A stretch of 45,066 nucleotides of DNA from Rhodospirillaceae bacterium (GCA_014382375.1 JACNJU010000092.1:1-45066); one strand, 5' to 3'. Positions 15,372-26,474 are shown, counted from the stretch's first letter. The notes: a model not told the origin generated them from the letters alone. Translations and numbers: made by a program.

Positions 15372-17699
15372 ATGTTATCGAGAAACCTGGAACAAACCCT
15401 GCACCGGGCACTAGCCATGGCAACCGAACGGCGCCATGAATATGCCACCCTTGAACATCTGCTGATGGCGTTGACCGACGATCAGGACGCCGTTGCTGTG
15501 CTGCGCGCCTGTGGTGTCGATCTGGATCAATTGAGTCAGAATTTAGTCGATTTCATCAATGACGAACTGGCCGAAATCCAGCTCGACTCGCCGACCGATA
15601 CGCCCATGGCCGATCCCAAGCCGACTGCCGGTTTCCAGCGCGTTGTGCAGCGGGCGATTATTCATGTGCAATCTTCAGGGCGCGAGGAAGTCACCGGGGC
15701 CAATATTCTGGTGGCGTTGTTTTCCGAACGTGAGTCTCACGCCGTCTACTTCCTGCAAATCCACGACATGTCGCGCCTCGATGCGGTCAATTACATCTCT
15801 CACGGTATCGCCAAGGTGCCCGGTAAGGACCGCCCGGCGGCTGTCAGTGGTGCCGATGAAGACATGGCGGCAGAAGATATCGTCAAGACAGCCGATGAAG
15901 CGCTTGAGGCTTATTGTGTTAACCTCAACCAAAAAGCCCAGGAAGACGGTATTGATCCCCTGATTGGCCGCGATGCCGAGGTTGACCGGACAATTCAGAT
16001 CTTGTGCCGTCGCTCGAAAAATAACCCGCTTTACGTGGGCGACCCCGGCGTTGGCAAAACCGCCATTGCCGAAGGGTTGGCCCGGCGCATTGTCAAAGGC
16101 GAAGTCCCCGATGTGTTGAAGGAAGCCACCATTTATGCCCTCGACATGGGGTCACTTTTGGCCGGAACCCGCTACCGCGGCGATTTCGAGGAACGATTGA
16201 AGGGGGTTATCAAAGAACTTGAGGAAATGCCCCACGCGATCATGTTCATTGATGAAATTCACACGGTTATTGGGGCCGGTGCGACCAGCGGTGGCTCCAT
16301 GGATGCCTCGAACATCCTCAAACCTTCCCTGGCTAACGGGAAACTGCGCTGCATGGGCTCAACCACTTACAAGGAGTACCGTTCGCATTTTGAAAAGGAC
16401 CGGGCCCTGGTCCGTCGTTTCCAGAAGATCGACATTCACGAGCCCTCAATCGAGGATACGGTGAAGATTCTTAAAGGCCTGAAGCCCTATTTCGAGCAAC
16501 ATCACAACGTCACTTACAGTGCCGAGGCCCTGCGCACCGCCGTTGAATTGTCGGCACGTTATATCAATGATCGCAAGCTGCCCGACAAGGCCATTGATAT
16601 TATCGACGAGGTCGGGGCCTCGCGGATGCTGCTGGCCAAGGCCAAGCGGCGCAAGAAGATCACCGTCAAGGATGTCGAGGAAACCGTCGCCATGATTGCC
16701 CGGATTCCGCCCAAAAGCGTCTCCAGCGATGACCGAAAAGCCTTGAAAACCCTTGAAATGGATTTGAAAACCATGGTTTTCGGTCAGGACAAGGCAATCA
16801 CCGCCCTGGCCAGCGCCATCAAGATGTCGCGGGCCGGTCTTCGCGAGCCGGAAAAACCGATCGGGGCCTATCTGTTCTCAGGCCCGACCGGTGTTGGCAA
16901 GACCGAGGTCGCGCGCCAGTTGTCGATGACCCTGGGTGTCGATCTGGTGCGTTTCGATATGTCCGAATACATGGAACGCCACAGCGTCTCGCGCCTGATT
17001 GGCGCGCCGCCGGGTTATGTCGGCTTTGATCAGGGGGGGCTCTTGACCGACGCCGTTGATCAGCAACCGCACACGGTGTTGTTGCTTGATGAGATCGAGA
17101 AGGCGCACCCGGACCTGTTTAATATTCTGTTGCAGGTGATGGATCACGGTAAACTGACGGACCATCACGGCAAGAGCGTCGATTTCCGCAATGTCATCCT
17201 GATCATGACCACAAACGCCGGGGCCGCCGACATGGCCAAGCCCGCCATTGGTTTTGAGAGGTCAGAGCGCACTGGTGACGATACAGAAGCCATTGAGCGT
17301 ATGTTCACGCCTGAATTCCGCAATCGCCTGGATGCCACCATCACCTTTGATAGCCTGTCACCGGAATCGGTCTCGCGGGTTGTCGATAAGTTCATTATCG
17401 AACTTGAGGCGCAGTTGGGTGATCGCAATGTCATCATCGAACTGACCGATGAGGCGCGTAACTGGCTGGCCAAAAAGGGATATGACAAACTGTTTGGCGC
17501 AAGGCCGCTGGCCCGGGTTATTCAGGAGCACATCAAAAAACCGCTGGCCGAGGAATTACTGTTCGGCAAACTCGCCGATGGCGGTATCGTCAGGGTGTCA
17601 ATCATCGAGGGCAAGGCGGTCTTCGATTATCCCGACCCGGAACCCCGCAAACCCCCGAAAAAGGGCAACAAGGGCAAGAAACCGGCACTGGTCAAATAG
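15372..17699 (+). CDS. clpA: ATP-dependent Clp protease ATP-binding subunit ClpA
   Basis: An Hsp100 unfoldase that feeds proteins to ClpP. It has an N-terminal Clp repeat domain ([20 protein letters not shown]), a first AAA+ module with Walker A GDPGVGKT and Walker [10 protein letters not shown], a second with Walker [10 protein letters not shown] and [13 protein letters not shown], and a C-terminal D2 small domain ending [20 protein letters not shown]. There is no long coiled-coil middle domain, which separates it from ClpB. Length is 775. The ATG at 15372 follows the clpS stop by five bases; an upstream in-frame ATG inside clpS is unlikely. The tail is Lys/Pro-rich. Confidence 0.96.
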   Translation: MLSRNLEQTLHRALAMATERRHEYATLEHLLMALTDDQDAVAVLRACGVDLDQLSQNLVDFINDELAEIQLDSPTDTPMADPKPTAGFQRVVQRAIIHVQSSGREEVTGANILVALFSERESHAVYFLQIHDMSRLDAVNYISHGIAKVPGKDRPAAVSGADEDMAAEDIVKTADEALEAYCVNLNQKAQEDGIDPLIGRDAEVDRTIQILCRRSKNNPLYVGDPGVGKTAIAEGLARRIVKGEVPDVLKEATIYALDMGSLLAGTRYRGDFEERLKGVIKELEEMPHAIMFIDEIHTVIGAGATSGGSMDASNILKPSLANGKLRCMGSTTYKEYRSHFEKDRALVRRFQKIDIHEPSIEDTVKILKGLKPYFEQHHNVTYSAEALRTAVELSARYINDRKLPDKAIDIIDEVGASRMLLAKAKRRKKITVKDVEETVAMIARIPPKSVSSDDRKALKTLEMDLKTMVFGQDKAITALASAIKMSRAGLREPEKPIGAYLFSGPTGVGKTEVARQLSMTLGVDLVRFDMSEYMERHSVSRLIGAPPGYVGFDQGGLLTDAVDQQPHTVLLLDEIEKAHPDLFNILLQVMDHGKLTDHHGKSVDFRNVILIMTTNAGAADMAKPAIGFERSERTGDDTEAIERMFTPEFRNRLDATITFDSLSPESVSRVVDKFIIELEAQLGDRNVIIELTDEARNWLAKKGYDKLFGARPLARVIQEHIKKPLAEELLFGKLADGGIVRVSIIEGKAVFDYPDPEPRKPPKKGNKGKKPALVK

Positions 17700-17701
17700 T
17701 A

Positions 17702-18808
17702 GTGAGACCAAGCTTCCTCGATGGCTTTCGTGTTCTCGACCTGAGCCAATACCTGCCGGGGCCTTCGGCGACCCAGATGCTCGCTGATATGGGTGCCGAT
17801 GTGATCAAGGTCGAACCACCTCAGGGCGACCCTCTACTTGGTATGAGTCCCCTTGATGGTGGCCCTGATGGGGAGCCATTTTATAAGGCCGTCAACGCCG
17901 GTAAGGCGGTTTTGCGCATTGATCTTAAGTCGACGCAAGGTCGGGAAGGGTTTGAGACGTTGCTTGAATGCGCCGATGTGTTGCTGGAATCCTACCGCCC
18001 CGGGGTTATGGAGCGGCTTGGGTTTGGCCGCGATGTGCTGACATCCCTTAATCCGAATCTCGTTCACTGCGCGCTGACCGGCTACGGCCAGCATGGCCCC
18101 AAAAGTGGCGAGGGTGGCCATGATATCAACTATATCGCTTTAACTGGTGGCCTGGCGGTGTCAGGGACGTCAGAAATGCCCGTTGCCGGTTGGCCGCCAG
18201 CCGCCGATTACACCGGCGCGCTAAATTCCGTCAACGCCATTCTGGCTGCCTTGTTGGGACGTCAGAATACTGGCAAAGGGGCCTATCTGGACATTGCCAT
18301 GGCCGATACCTTTATGGCCTGGCAACCCTGGGGCATGACCGGTCAGGTTCAGGGGACCGCCATGCAGCGACAGCGTAATTTGCTTAACGGCGGTGCTGCC
18401 TGTTACCGGGTCTACGCCGTAGGCGGTGGGCGTTTTGTCACACTGGGCGCGCTGGAGCCCAAATTCTGGGCCAATTTCTGCGACGCCGTCGGCCATCCCG
18501 ACTGGACGTCCAGACAATTCGAGCCCCTTCCGCAAGCGGATTTGATCGGCCAGCTGGAAGCCTTGTTCGCGGCCCACGATCTGGAATATTGGGAACGCAC
18601 CCTGGCGGCTGTCGATTGCTGCTATCAGGCGGTTCTGGATTACGATCAGGCGGCTGATCACGGGCAGGTCAAAATTCGGAACCTTGTCCGAAAATCGACC
18701 GATCACGGTCAGGTTTTATGGCCTGTCCATGTTAATGGCGAGGCACTGGATGAGCGCCAGCCCCTAAAAGAAATAAACTTAATCCAATCCATTGAAAAAT
18801 GGAAATAA
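17702..18808 (+). CDS. CaiB/BaiF family (class III) CoA-transferase or racemase
   Basis: Family III CoA-transferases move CoA between carboxylic acids through an aspartyl-CoA intermediate; the same fold includes alpha-methylacyl-CoA racemase. The N-terminal signature is clear (VLDLSQYLPGPSATQMLADM, then GADVIKVEPPQGDP), followed by LLESYRPGVMERLG, HCALTGYGQHGP and the Asp-bearing YLDIAMADTFMAW. Length 368 is nearer to racemases than to formyl-CoA transferase. It starts with GTG two bases after the clpA stop, so it may be read from the clp transcript. Substrate unknown. Confidence 0.85.
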   Translation: MRPSFLDGFRVLDLSQYLPGPSATQMLADMGADVIKVEPPQGDPLLGMSPLDGGPDGEPFYKAVNAGKAVLRIDLKSTQGREGFETLLECADVLLESYRPGVMERLGFGRDVLTSLNPNLVHCALTGYGQHGPKSGEGGHDINYIALTGGLAVSGTSEMPVAGWPPAADYTGALNSVNAILAALLGRQNTGKGAYLDIAMADTFMAWQPWGMTGQVQGTAMQRQRNLLNGGAACYRVYAVGGGRFVTLGALEPKFWANFCDAVGHPDWTSRQFEPLPQADLIGQLEALFAAHDLEYWERTLAAVDCCYQAVLDYDQAADHGQVKIRNLVRKSTDHGQVLWPVHVNGEALDERQPLKEINLIQSIEKWK

Positions 18809-18828
18809 GCAATTGATTTAAATGTATA

Positions 18829-19383
18829 TTACTTGCATGGTTGATCGTCAAGTATGGCTGCCTGAAGGGCCCCTAGCGCCGGGATCGGCATCAGTGAACG
18901 GCCACCAATCGCGATACTTTGCGAACGCCTTTCGCCTTTACCATTGATGCGGTCGACAACCGCCATCCGGCATTCATTACAGGTGTTGGCCAGGGCTAAA
19001 CCAGTGACCCCGTTTTTATCGGTTCTTTGCATGATGATGCAGCGTTTTCCATCGCTCTTGGCAGACTTTTGGGCAGCCGTCGGGGCGTTATCGCTGGCTG
19101 ACGGGCGGCAGGAACTGTCGGAGATTATCCTCGATTGACCGGGGCCGCGAAAGGACAGGTCTGTTGTGGTCTTTGGGGCCAGCGTATAGGTCCTGTTGAT
19201 GGGCGCCGCGGCGCTGGGGCGTTTGCGCTGAAGACTGACAATGCGGCACGAGCCACAGTTGTTGATCAGTTGTTCACCGCGCAGGGTTTTGACCAGTCGG
19301 GTGCATTTCTGGGCCGCCTCGGCAGGTGGCAGCGCAAGCAAACAGGTAAACAGGGCGGCAAAGGCAATCTGTAATTTCATCAT
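18829..19383 (-). CDS. Secreted protein with two tandem Cx2C domains, unknown function
   Basis: A 184-residue protein with a signal peptide (IAFAALFTCLLALPPAEAA), so periplasmic or external. The mature part is an internal duplication: Cys27, Cys43-x2-Cys46 and Cys92 in the first unit match Cys115, Cys135-x2-Cys138 and Cys183 in the second. Around the Cx2C pairs the units read LINNCGSCRIVSLQR and LANTCNECRMAVVDR. Four cysteines per unit suggest two disulfides or a metal site. The linker between units is Ser/Ala/Lys-rich. I do not recognise a family. It lies 22 bases downstream of the GNAT gene on the same strand. Confidence 0.65.
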   Translation of the reverse strand: MMKLQIAFAALFTCLLALPPAEAAQKCTRLVKTLRGEQLINNCGSCRIVSLQRKRPSAAAPINRTYTLAPKTTTDLSFRGPGQSRIISDSSCRPSASDNAPTAAQKSAKSDGKRCIIMQRTDKNGVTGLALANTCNECRMAVVDRINGKGERRSQSIAIGGRSLMPIPALGALQAAILDDQPCK

Positions 19384-19405
19384 ATTAAATTGTAGGGCGA
19401 AAAGG

Positions 19406-20572
19406 TTAAGACCTTTTGAACGGTGAGTGATCGCTTAAAGAGTCGATTTCTTCGTGCACGGCTTCTGTTTCTTCGCGCAGGAAACGGGCGACCGCATCCC
19501 TGAAGCCGGGGTCGGCGATCCAGTGGGCGCTGTATGTGGGGTGGGGAAGGTAGCCGCGTTGCAGTTTGTGTCCACCCTGGGCCCCGGCCTCGACCCGTTT
19601 CAAGCCGGTTTCGATGGCGAAATCGATGGCCCGGTAATAACAGACTTCGAAATGCAGGAATTTAAAGTTCTCAAGGCAACCCCAATAGCGTCCGTAAAGG
19701 GTATTGCCGCCGATCAGGTTTAGGGCTCCGCCGACTAACTGGCCGTCCTGTTCGGCCATAATAAGCAAAACATTGTTGGCCATGGTCTCACCCAGGCGGC
19801 TGAAGAAATCCCGGTTCAGGTACGCCTGGCCCCATTTTTTATCAGAGGTATCACGGTAAAAGCGATAAAAGGCGTCCCAATGGCGGGTTTCAATCTCCGA
19901 CCCGCTTAAAGAGCGGATACTGACATCGTGCTGATCAACGGCGCGGCGCTCCTTGCGGATCATTTTGCGTTTGCGCGACGAAAGAGCCGCGAGAAACCCG
20001 TCAAATGAGGAAAACCCATCATTGAGCCAGTGAAACTGCCGGTCCGTGCGCTGCAACATGCCGAGTTCACCACATAACTGCCATTCCGCCTTGCTGGCAA
20101 ATGTCATGTGGAAAGATGAGACTTCAAGGCGCTGGGCCAACTGGACAAGACCGGCAATCATGGTGGTTTGCAAAGCCCGCTGTTTTTCGGGGTTCAAATC
20201 CTGACGGACCAGTAACCGCCTGCCGGTGACCGGGGTGAACGGCACTGCGGCCTGTAATTTTGGATAATACCGGCCACCGGCACGGTGGTAGGCATCGGCC
20301 CAGCCCCAGTCGAAGACATACTCGCCGTAGGAATTGTTTTTCAGATAAAGCGGAACAACGGCAAGCGGTGTAGCGTTCTCGTCTTCCAGTACCAGATGCT
20401 GGGGTAACCAGCCCGCATCAGCACCAACCGAACCGCTTTGTTCCATGGCCGAAAGAAAAGCGTGACTTACAAACGGGTCGTCGTTTCCGGCGCAAGCGTT
20501 CCAGTCCGCCGCATTGATCTCGTCAATAGCGCCCAGAACCTTGATGACTTGAGTTTTGCTTCCGTCCGGCAT
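19406..20572 (-). CDS. GNAT-fold N-acyltransferase of the DUF482 (COG3146) family
   Basis: A 388-residue cytoplasmic protein. Features of the family include the DDPFVSHAFLSAMEQSGS opening, VVPLYLKNNSYGEYVFDWGW, FTPVTGRRLLV, and the later acyltransferase core with YRFYRDTSDKKWGQAYLNRDF and NTLYGRYWGC, ending AGAQGGHKLQRGYLP. The family resembles two tandem GNAT or FemAB-like domains. Its substrate is not established; peptidoglycan- or lipid-linked roles have been guessed from FemAB similarity. It lies 49 bases downstream of ridA on the same strand. Confidence 0.82.
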   Translation of the reverse strand: MPDGSKTQVIKVLGAIDEINAADWNACAGNDDPFVSHAFLSAMEQSGSVGADAGWLPQHLVLEDENATPLAVVPLYLKNNSYGEYVFDWGWADAYHRAGGRYYPKLQAAVPFTPVTGRRLLVRQDLNPEKQRALQTTMIAGLVQLAQRLEVSSFHMTFASKAEWQLCGELGMLQRTDRQFHWLNDGFSSFDGFLAALSSRKRKMIRKERRAVDQHDVSIRSLSGSEIETRHWDAFYRFYRDTSDKKWGQAYLNRDFFSRLGETMANNVLLIMAEQDGQLVGGALNLIGGNTLYGRYWGCLENFKFLHFEVCYYRAIDFAIETGLKRVEAGAQGGHKLQRGYLPHPTYSAHWIADPGFRDAVARFLREETEAVHEEIDSLSDHSPFKRS

Positions 20573-20621
20573 TCATCATAAGTGAGGCCAAAGGCCGGAT
20601 AAAACAAGCCCAAAGGTGGCT

Positions 20622-21089
20622 TTAGGAAATTTCGAAAACACCGTCGACTTCGACCGCCACACCCAGCGGCAGTGACGGTGCGCCGACAGCGAAGCGGGCG
20701 TGTTTGCCGGCGTCACCAAGGACGTCGGCGATCAGATCCGAGGCACCGTTGATAACTTTTGGCTGATCGATGAAATCCGCCGTGCAATTGACAAAGCCGC
20801 CCAATTTGACCACTTGTTGAACCCGGTCCAGATCGCCAACGCAGGCTTCCTTGAGCTGGGCCAGCAGGTTGATGGCGCAAATGCGGGCCGCCTGATAACC
20901 GTCATCAACGCTTAAATCATCGCCAACAGTTCCCAAAAAATGCAGTTCCCCGTTTAACATGGTGACCTGGCCGGATATGAAGACCAGATTGCCGGTGATC
21001 ACGTAGGGCACGTAGTTGGCGGCGGGGGCGGCTGGCTTGGGTAACACGACACCCATATCAAGCAGACGTTGTTCGACGGTTCCGGCCAT
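20622..21089 (-). CDS. RidA/YjgF-family protein
   Basis: A 155-residue member of the YjgF/YER057c/UK114 superfamily, at the longer end (COG0251 group with an N-terminal MAGTVEQRLLDMGVVLP). The core has YVITGNLVFISGQVT, a variable loop and VVKLGGFVNCTADFIDQP, ending with RFAVGAPSLPLGVAVEVDG. RidA hydrolyses reactive enamine or imine intermediates made by PLP enzymes such as threonine dehydratase. The arginine that binds carboxylates in RidA appears as HARFAVG. ATG 21089 is preferred over a TTG 12 bases upstream. It starts 17 bases after the response-regulator gene, probably in one transcript. Confidence 0.85.
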   Translation of the reverse strand: MAGTVEQRLLDMGVVLPKPAAPAANYVPYVITGNLVFISGQVTMLNGELHFLGTVGDDLSVDDGYQAARICAINLLAQLKEACVGDLDRVQQVVKLGGFVNCTADFIDQPKVINGASDLIADVLGDAGKHARFAVGAPSLPLGVAVEVDGVFEIS

Positions 21090-21106
21090 GGTTTTATCCA
21101 AATCTA

Positions 21107-22348
21107 TTATATTTTAAGGTGGGTTCTGTCGGTCGGCGCTTCGCAAACAACGCTTGAGCCCAGGTCTTCCAACATCGCCCGGGCGGTTGCCAGCTTGGCG
21201 TCGATGGCATCGTCATTCTGGTCCGGGTCGTGGTGGAACAGGTACAGGGTCTTGACCTTGGCCCGGGCGGCCAGATCGACGACCTGACCAATACACGAAT
21301 GGCCCCAGCCGACTTTGCCGTTGGCATATTCTTCATCCGTATAGGTGCTGTCCGTTATCAGGGCGTCGGCGCCTTCAATGAACTTGACCAGTCGTTTAAC
21401 GTAGAACGGATCGTAATGTTCCTCGTCGGATTCCAGGTACAGTTCGTTATCGGTGATGTAACAGATCGAACGTCCTTTGTATTCAATACGGTAACCAAGG
21501 CACTGCCCCGGATGATGCAGCAGCATGGTCTTGATGGTGATGCCATCAAATTCAAGAACTTCCTCGTGCAAGTCACGGAAGGTGACGCTTGAAGCGAATT
21601 CCTGAATGGTAATGGGGAAATACACCCCGTCCATTTGTGCGGAAATCAACTGGTGGACGGTAATATCATCGTGTCGGGGACCGAATATTTCAAAAATATT
21701 TCCCTGAATGTAAAGCGGCACGAAGAAGGGCAGGGCGTTGATGTGGTCCCAATGAGGGTGGGAGAGGAAAATTTTTGCCTCAATCTTCTTTTTTCCCAGG
21801 CCCATCATCCAGTTGGACAGTTCCTTGATACCGCTACCGGCATCGAAAATAAGAAAATCACCGCGTGAAAATTCAATCGTTACGCACGAGGTATTGCCAC
21901 CGTAACGGATGCTTTTTTCACCGGGTACGGGCAAGGTGCCGCGGACGCCCCAAAAAGACAAGTCCATCTTGTCTTCGATGATCCGGTTGACCGAAGTGAC
22001 AAAGGTGTTCTCGCGGATTGGCTTTGTGATGTAGCCATCGATGCCGCATTCAAAGGCGCGTTTGCGGTCATAATGGTAAGATTTTGAAGAAACGACGATC
22101 AGTTTTATCTTCGCCAGTTCTGGATGCTGGCGCAAACGGGCGCACAATTCCATGCCATCAAGGCCCGGCATCATCAGGTCGAACAGCACACAATCCGGTT
22201 TTGCATCGGCAATTTGCTCGACGGCGATGGTGCTATCGGTACTGAATGTCACGCCATGACCTCCAGCCTGCAACAGGGTGGCCATGAATTCAGCCATTTC
22301 CGGGTCATCGTCAACGACGAAAAAATTTAGTTTGGTTGTGTCCGGCAT
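21107..22348 (-). CDS. Response-regulator receiver domain fused to a metallo-beta-lactamase-fold hydrolase
   Basis: Residues 1-125 are a receiver domain: acidic pocket VVDDDPE, phospho-acceptor Asp57 (VLFDLMMPGLDG), switch VVSSKS and conserved Lys109 (GYITKPI). Residues about 130-413 are an MBL fold: WGVRGTLPVPGEKSIRYGGN, FDAGSGIKEL, metal motif HPHWDH (His197, His199, Asp201, His202), later HHPGQ and DSTY with the closing LFHHDPDQ. This hydrolase branch resembles cyclic-nucleotide phosphodiesterase-like proteins. The likely logic is a phosphorelay-controlled hydrolase, possibly acting on a small nucleotide signal, which is inference. No histidine kinase is nearby. It heads the minus-strand group with ridA and GNAT. 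Confidence 0.85.
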   Translation of the reverse strand: MPDTTKLNFFVVDDDPEMAEFMATLLQAGGHGVTFSTDSTIAVEQIADAKPDCVLFDLMMPGLDGMELCARLRQHPELAKIKLIVVSSKSYHYDRKRAFECGIDGYITKPIRENTFVTSVNRIIEDKMDLSFWGVRGTLPVPGEKSIRYGGNTSCVTIEFSRGDFLIFDAGSGIKELSNWMMGLGKKKIEAKIFLSHPHWDHINALPFFVPLYIQGNIFEIFGPRHDDITVHQLISAQMDGVYFPITIQEFASSVTFRDLHEEVLEFDGITIKTMLLHHPGQCLGYRIEYKGRSICYITDNELYLESDEEHYDPFYVKRLVKFIEGADALITDSTYTDEEYANGKVGWGHSCIGQVVDLAARAKVKTLYLFHHDPDQNDDAIDAKLATARAMLEDLGSSVVCEAPTDRTHLKI

Positions 22349-22514
22349 GAAATTCCCTGCGAATAATCGATTTCAAGGCCAAGGCCTATAGCATTACCGA
22401 TCACTGTAGTATGTAGTCACTGTTTATGCGATAAGGAAAAAAAAGCTAACCCCATTAGCTGAAAGGTTCCTTAACAACATTTTGCGGGTGGTGGTAGAGG
22501 AAAATTCAAAAAGA

Positions 22515-22549
22515 GGGCGGTCCTGGATTGTAGAAATCCAGGGCCGCCC
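22515..22549 (-). terminator. Intrinsic terminator downstream of nrdJ
   Basis: A 15-base stem (GGGCGGCCCTGGATT on the minus strand pairing with AATCCAGGACCGCCC, one mismatch) with a 5-base loop, followed on the minus strand by TCTTTTTGAATTTT. It begins 40 bases past the nrdJ stop codon. Confidence 0.85.
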
Positions 22550-22588
22550 CAAGTTTCCCAGGGAGGATCCCCTATAAACCTTTACCCT

Positions 22589-25500
22589 TTATGAGCAACC
22601 GCTGGTGCCACCGCACGTCAAACACTTCAGGCAAGTGCCGTTGCGCACCAGTGTAAAGTTGCCGCATTCCCCGCAAGGATCGCCTTCATAGCCTTTCATT
22701 CGAGCCTCACGGACTTGATCCATGTGCATATCGGCGGTGTCGATGACTGAACTTTTAACGCTGAGCGTTTCAGTCACTTCGGCGCTCGCCACCATCTGGG
22801 AACCCCCGGAACCGGCAGACGCCGTCATTTTGCCACCACTGCTGATCGCGTTTGTGACGGTCTTTTCGCCTTCGCCGTACCCTTTGGCTCCCTTGATGAC
22901 GAGGAATTTGGAACGCACATAGCCTTTTGAGGCGAAGCGTTCGACCACTTCCTGTGCTTCTTCCTGTACGCTTTGCGCGAAATTGCCTTCCCCGTCGCCC
23001 TTGCCAAGGCTGTCGGGTGCCAGGTCTTCGGGCACCACATGGGCCAGATCGTTGCGGCTAAGGTAGGAAACGGCCAATTCGCGGAAGATATAATCCAGAA
23101 TTGACGTCGCCATCTTGATGGTGTCGTTACCTTCGACAATGCCTGATGGGTCGAAGCGGGTGAACGTAAAGGCTTCAACATATTCTTCCAGCGGAACGCC
23201 GTACTGCAGGCCAATGGATATGGCGATGGCGAAATTGTTCATCAAGGAACGGAAAGCAGCGCCTTCCTTGTGCATATCGATGAAGATTTCGCCCAGGGGT
23301 CCATCTTCATACTCGCCGGTGCGCAAATACACTTTATGGCCACCGACAACTGCTTTCTGGGTATAACCCTTGCGACGATGAGGCAATTTGCGGCGTTGGG
23401 TGACAAGCCGTTCAACGATGCGCTCGGCAACGATTTCGGCGCGCATGGTATCGGGCGACGCGGAAATTTCGTCCATCGTGTCCAGATCATCGGCATCAAG
23501 AAGTTGCGTCTGCAGGGGTTGCGACAGTTTCGAGCCGTCCCGATACAGGGCGTTGGCTTTCAGCGCCAGACGCCATGACAACATATAGGCTTCCATGCAG
23601 TCTTCGATGGAGGCGTCGTTGGGCATGTTGATGGTTTTGGAAATAGCGCCGGAAATAAACGGCTGCGAGGCCGCCATCATCCGGATGTGACTTTCCACTG
23701 AAAGGAATCGTTTGCCGGTGCGACCACAAGGATTGGCGCAATCGAAGACGGGCAGGTGCTCGTCCTTCAGGTGCGGAGCGCCTTCCATTGTCATCGAGCC
23801 GCACACATAGATGTTGGCGGCATCGATTTGGTCCCTGGGAAAGCCCAATTCGGTCAGTATGTCGAAGGACACATTGTCCAGGTCTTCGGGGCTTAACCCC
23901 AGGGTCTCGGTGCAGAAACTTTCGCCCAACGTCCACTTGTTAAAGGCGAACTTGATGTCGAAAGCTTCCAGCAATTCTTTTTCAACCGCTTTCAGGGCTT
24001 CATCCGTAAAGCCTTTTTCGCGTAAAGAGTCATGATTGATGCCTGGCGCACCTTCAAGGGTGCCATGTCCTTCGGCGTAGTCCTTGATATCCTTGATTTG
24101 ACGCTCCGAATAACCCAGCCGATTGAGGGCGGTTGGCACCATGCGATTGATGATTTTGAAGTATCCGCCGCCGGCCAATTTCTTGAATTTGACCAGGGCG
24201 AAATCAGGTTCGATGCCGGTTGTGTCGCAATCCATGACCAGGCCGATTGTGCCTGTCGGGGCAATAACACTGACTTGGGCGTTGCGGAAACCATGCTCCT
24301 GACCCAACTCCAAAGCCCGGTCCCAGGCGGCGCGCGCAGCCACTGATAATGTAGCGTCAGGTGAGCCTTCGGCGACCAGCGGAACCGGGGCGATGTTCAA
24401 ATTTTCGTAACCTGCGGCTTCACCGTAGGCGGCACGGCGGTGGTTGCGGATAACCCGTAGCATCGCTTCTGCATTGTCATGGTAGCCCGGGAAGGCACCC
24501 ATCTCGGCGGCCATTTCGGCCGACGTTGCGTAAGAGACACCGGTCATCAGGGCTGAAACCGAGGCGCAGATGGTGCGTCCGGCTTCCGAATCGTATGGAA
24601 TGCCAGCCGCCATCAGGTAGCCGCCAATATTGGCGAAGCCCAAGCCAAGGGTGCGGAATTTATAGGATAACTGTGCGATCCGCTCAGACGGGAACTGCGC
24701 CATCAGGACAGACACTTCCAGTGTAATCGTCCACAAGCGGACGGCATGCTCAAAAGCTTCAACATCGAAGGCGGCCTCACCGCCCTTATTTTCAATCAGG
24801 AACGACATCAGGTTCAGCGACGCCAGATTGCAAGCGGTGTCATCCAGGAACATGTACTCCGAACAGGGGTTGGAGGCATTGATGCGACCACTTTCAGGGC
24901 AGGTATGCCAGTCATTGATGGTGGTATCGAATTGAAGCCCCGGGTCGGCACAGGCCCAGGCGGCTTGCCCGATCTGTTCCCACAAGTCGCGGGCCTTGAT
25001 GCGCTTGGAAATGCTGCCGTCCGTGCGCTGCAGCAGTTCCCAGTCACCGTCTTCGAGAACCTTTTGCAGGAAGTTATCGGTGATCCGGACCGTGTTGTTG
25101 GAGTTTTGCCCCGAAACCGTTAGATAGGCTTCTGAATCCCAGTCCGTATCGAAAACCGGGAAGGAAATTTCCGTATAGCCCTGCTTGGCAAACTGAATGA
25201 CCCGTTGGACGTAGTTTTCCGGGATCATTGCTTCACGGGCAGCGATGATGGCGCTTTTCAGGTTGCTGTTCTTTTTGGGGTCGAAGTTGCAGTCGCTGTC
25301 GGTATCATTCTCGCAACCTTCGCCGTCGCAACCCTGAATGCAGGCCTGCATGACCAGATTCATGTGAACTTCGGCTTGCCTAGATCCGGTGACCAGGGCG
25401 GCAACTTTCTGTTCTTCGCGAACTTTCCAGTTAATGAACTGCTCGACATCGGGGTGATCGACATCGACGACGACCATTTTGGCGGCGCGCCGGGTGGTGC

Positions 25501-26314
25501 CGCCGGACTTGATGGCACCAGCAGCACGGTCGCCGATTTTCAGGAAGCTCATCATTCCCGAAGACTTGCCACCGCCCGAAAGGTTTTCGTTTTCACCACG
25601 CAAACGCGAGAAGTTGGTGCCGGTTCCAGACCCGTATTTAAACAGACGCGCCTCGCGCACCCATAAATCCATAATACCGCCTTCATTGACCAGATCGTCA
25701 TTGATGCCCTGAATGAAGCAGGCGTGGGGTTGCGGGTGTTCATAAGCTGATTTTGACTGGACCAGTTTGCCGCTGCGGAAATCGACAAAAGAATGGCCCT
25801 GGGCCGGGCTGTCGATGCCATACGCCCAGTGCAGACCGGTATTAAACCATTGCGGTGAGTTTGGCGCACCGACCTGGGTCGCCAACATATAGCGCATTTC
25901 GTCGAAATAGGCTTTGGCATCGGCCTCGGCGTCAAAGAAGCCACCCTTCCAGCCCCAGTAGGTCCAGGTTCCGGCGAGCCGGTCAAAAACCTGTTTGGCG
26001 GAGCTTTCACCCCTGCTGCGTTCTTTTTCGGGCAGCTCTTTGCAGGCCTTCTCGTCGGTTGCGCTACGCCACAACCAGGACGGGATGTCCTTTTCTTTAA
26101 CGGCCTTAAGGAAAGCCGGAACGCCCGCCTTGCGAAAATACTTTTGTGCCAGAACATCGCAGGCGACCTGCGACCACGCCGCGGGGACCTCCATACGGTC
26201 TAGCTGGAAGACTACGGACCCATCCGGATTGCGAATCTCACTTGCCGTGTGACGAAATTCAATTGAATCGTAAGGTGATTCGTTTTTGTTTGTGAAAAGA
26301 CGTGAAACGCGCAT
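22589..26314 (-). CDS. nrdJ: Adenosylcobalamin-dependent (class II) ribonucleotide reductase
   Basis: Reduces ribonucleotides to deoxyribonucleotides using adenosylcobalamin, in or out of oxygen. The 1241-residue length is typical of the large alphaproteobacterial form. Visible landmarks are [41 protein letters not shown], the catalytic-loop region [36 protein letters not shown] and a cysteine-rich C-terminus (CGECGNF then [14 protein letters not shown]) that re-reduces the active site and may bind zinc. The ATG at 26314 follows GGGGG at four bases and gives the usual MRVSRLFT start; the frame extends 19 codons further. Two NrdR-box-like sites lie upstream. It should make the host depend on cobalamin unless another reductase exists elsewhere. 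Confidence 0.96.
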   Translation of the reverse strand: MRVSRLFTNKNESPYDSIEFRHTASEIRNPDGSVVFQLDRMEVPAAWSQVACDVLAQKYFRKAGVPAFLKAVKEKDIPSWLWRSATDEKACKELPEKERSRGESSAKQVFDRLAGTWTYWGWKGGFFDAEADAKAYFDEMRYMLATQVGAPNSPQWFNTGLHWAYGIDSPAQGHSFVDFRSGKLVQSKSAYEHPQPHACFIQGINDDLVNEGGIMDLWVREARLFKYGSGTGTNFSRLRGENENLSGGGKSSGMMSFLKIGDRAAGAIKSGGTTRRAAKMVVVDVDHPDVEQFINWKVREEQKVAALVTGSRQAEVHMNLVMQACIQGCDGEGCENDTDSDCNFDPKKNSNLKSAIIAAREAMIPENYVQRVIQFAKQGYTEISFPVFDTDWDSEAYLTVSGQNSNNTVRITDNFLQKVLEDGDWELLQRTDGSISKRIKARDLWEQIGQAAWACADPGLQFDTTINDWHTCPESGRINASNPCSEYMFLDDTACNLASLNLMSFLIENKGGEAAFDVEAFEHAVRLWTITLEVSVLMAQFPSERIAQLSYKFRTLGLGFANIGGYLMAAGIPYDSEAGRTICASVSALMTGVSYATSAEMAAEMGAFPGYHDNAEAMLRVIRNHRRAAYGEAAGYENLNIAPVPLVAEGSPDATLSVAARAAWDRALELGQEHGFRNAQVSVIAPTGTIGLVMDCDTTGIEPDFALVKFKKLAGGGYFKIINRMVPTALNRLGYSERQIKDIKDYAEGHGTLEGAPGINHDSLREKGFTDEALKAVEKELLEAFDIKFAFNKWTLGESFCTETLGLSPEDLDNVSFDILTELGFPRDQIDAANIYVCGSMTMEGAPHLKDEHLPVFDCANPCGRTGKRFLSVESHIRMMAASQPFISGAISKTINMPNDASIEDCMEAYMLSWRLALKANALYRDGSKLSQPLQTQLLDADDLDTMDEISASPDTMRAEIVAERIVERLVTQRRKLPHRRKGYTQKAVVGGHKVYLRTGEYEDGPLGEIFIDMHKEGAAFRSLMNNFAIAISIGLQYGVPLEEYVEAFTFTRFDPSGIVEGNDTIKMATSILDYIFRELAVSYLSRNDLAHVVPEDLAPDSLGKGDGEGNFAQSVQEEAQEVVERFASKGYVRSKFLVIKGAKGYGEGEKTVTNAISSGGKMTASAGSGGSQMVASAEVTETLSVKSSVIDTADMHMDQVREARMKGYEGDPCGECGNFTLVRNGTCLKCLTCGGTSGCS

Positions 26315-26474
26315 AAAGCCCCCAAATTGGCCCTGAATGTTATTCCTTGACGAGTACCCGTTATGGGCCAAACCCGCCGGTTCTTTATTAATTTTTCTCC
26401 GGGGCTCCCCACCCTGGAATCATCCGGCCTGTGGCGACCAATTGCCCGTCGCCTGACGCTATTTCTTGTGTGAA

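Noticed and set aside
26315-26474. Cobalamin riboswitch in the nrdJ leader
   Set aside because: The leader has GCCACAGG and GGAGCCCCGGAGAAA, faintly like parts of the B12 riboswitch, but other conserved parts are missing and the leader is short. A covariance model search would settle it.
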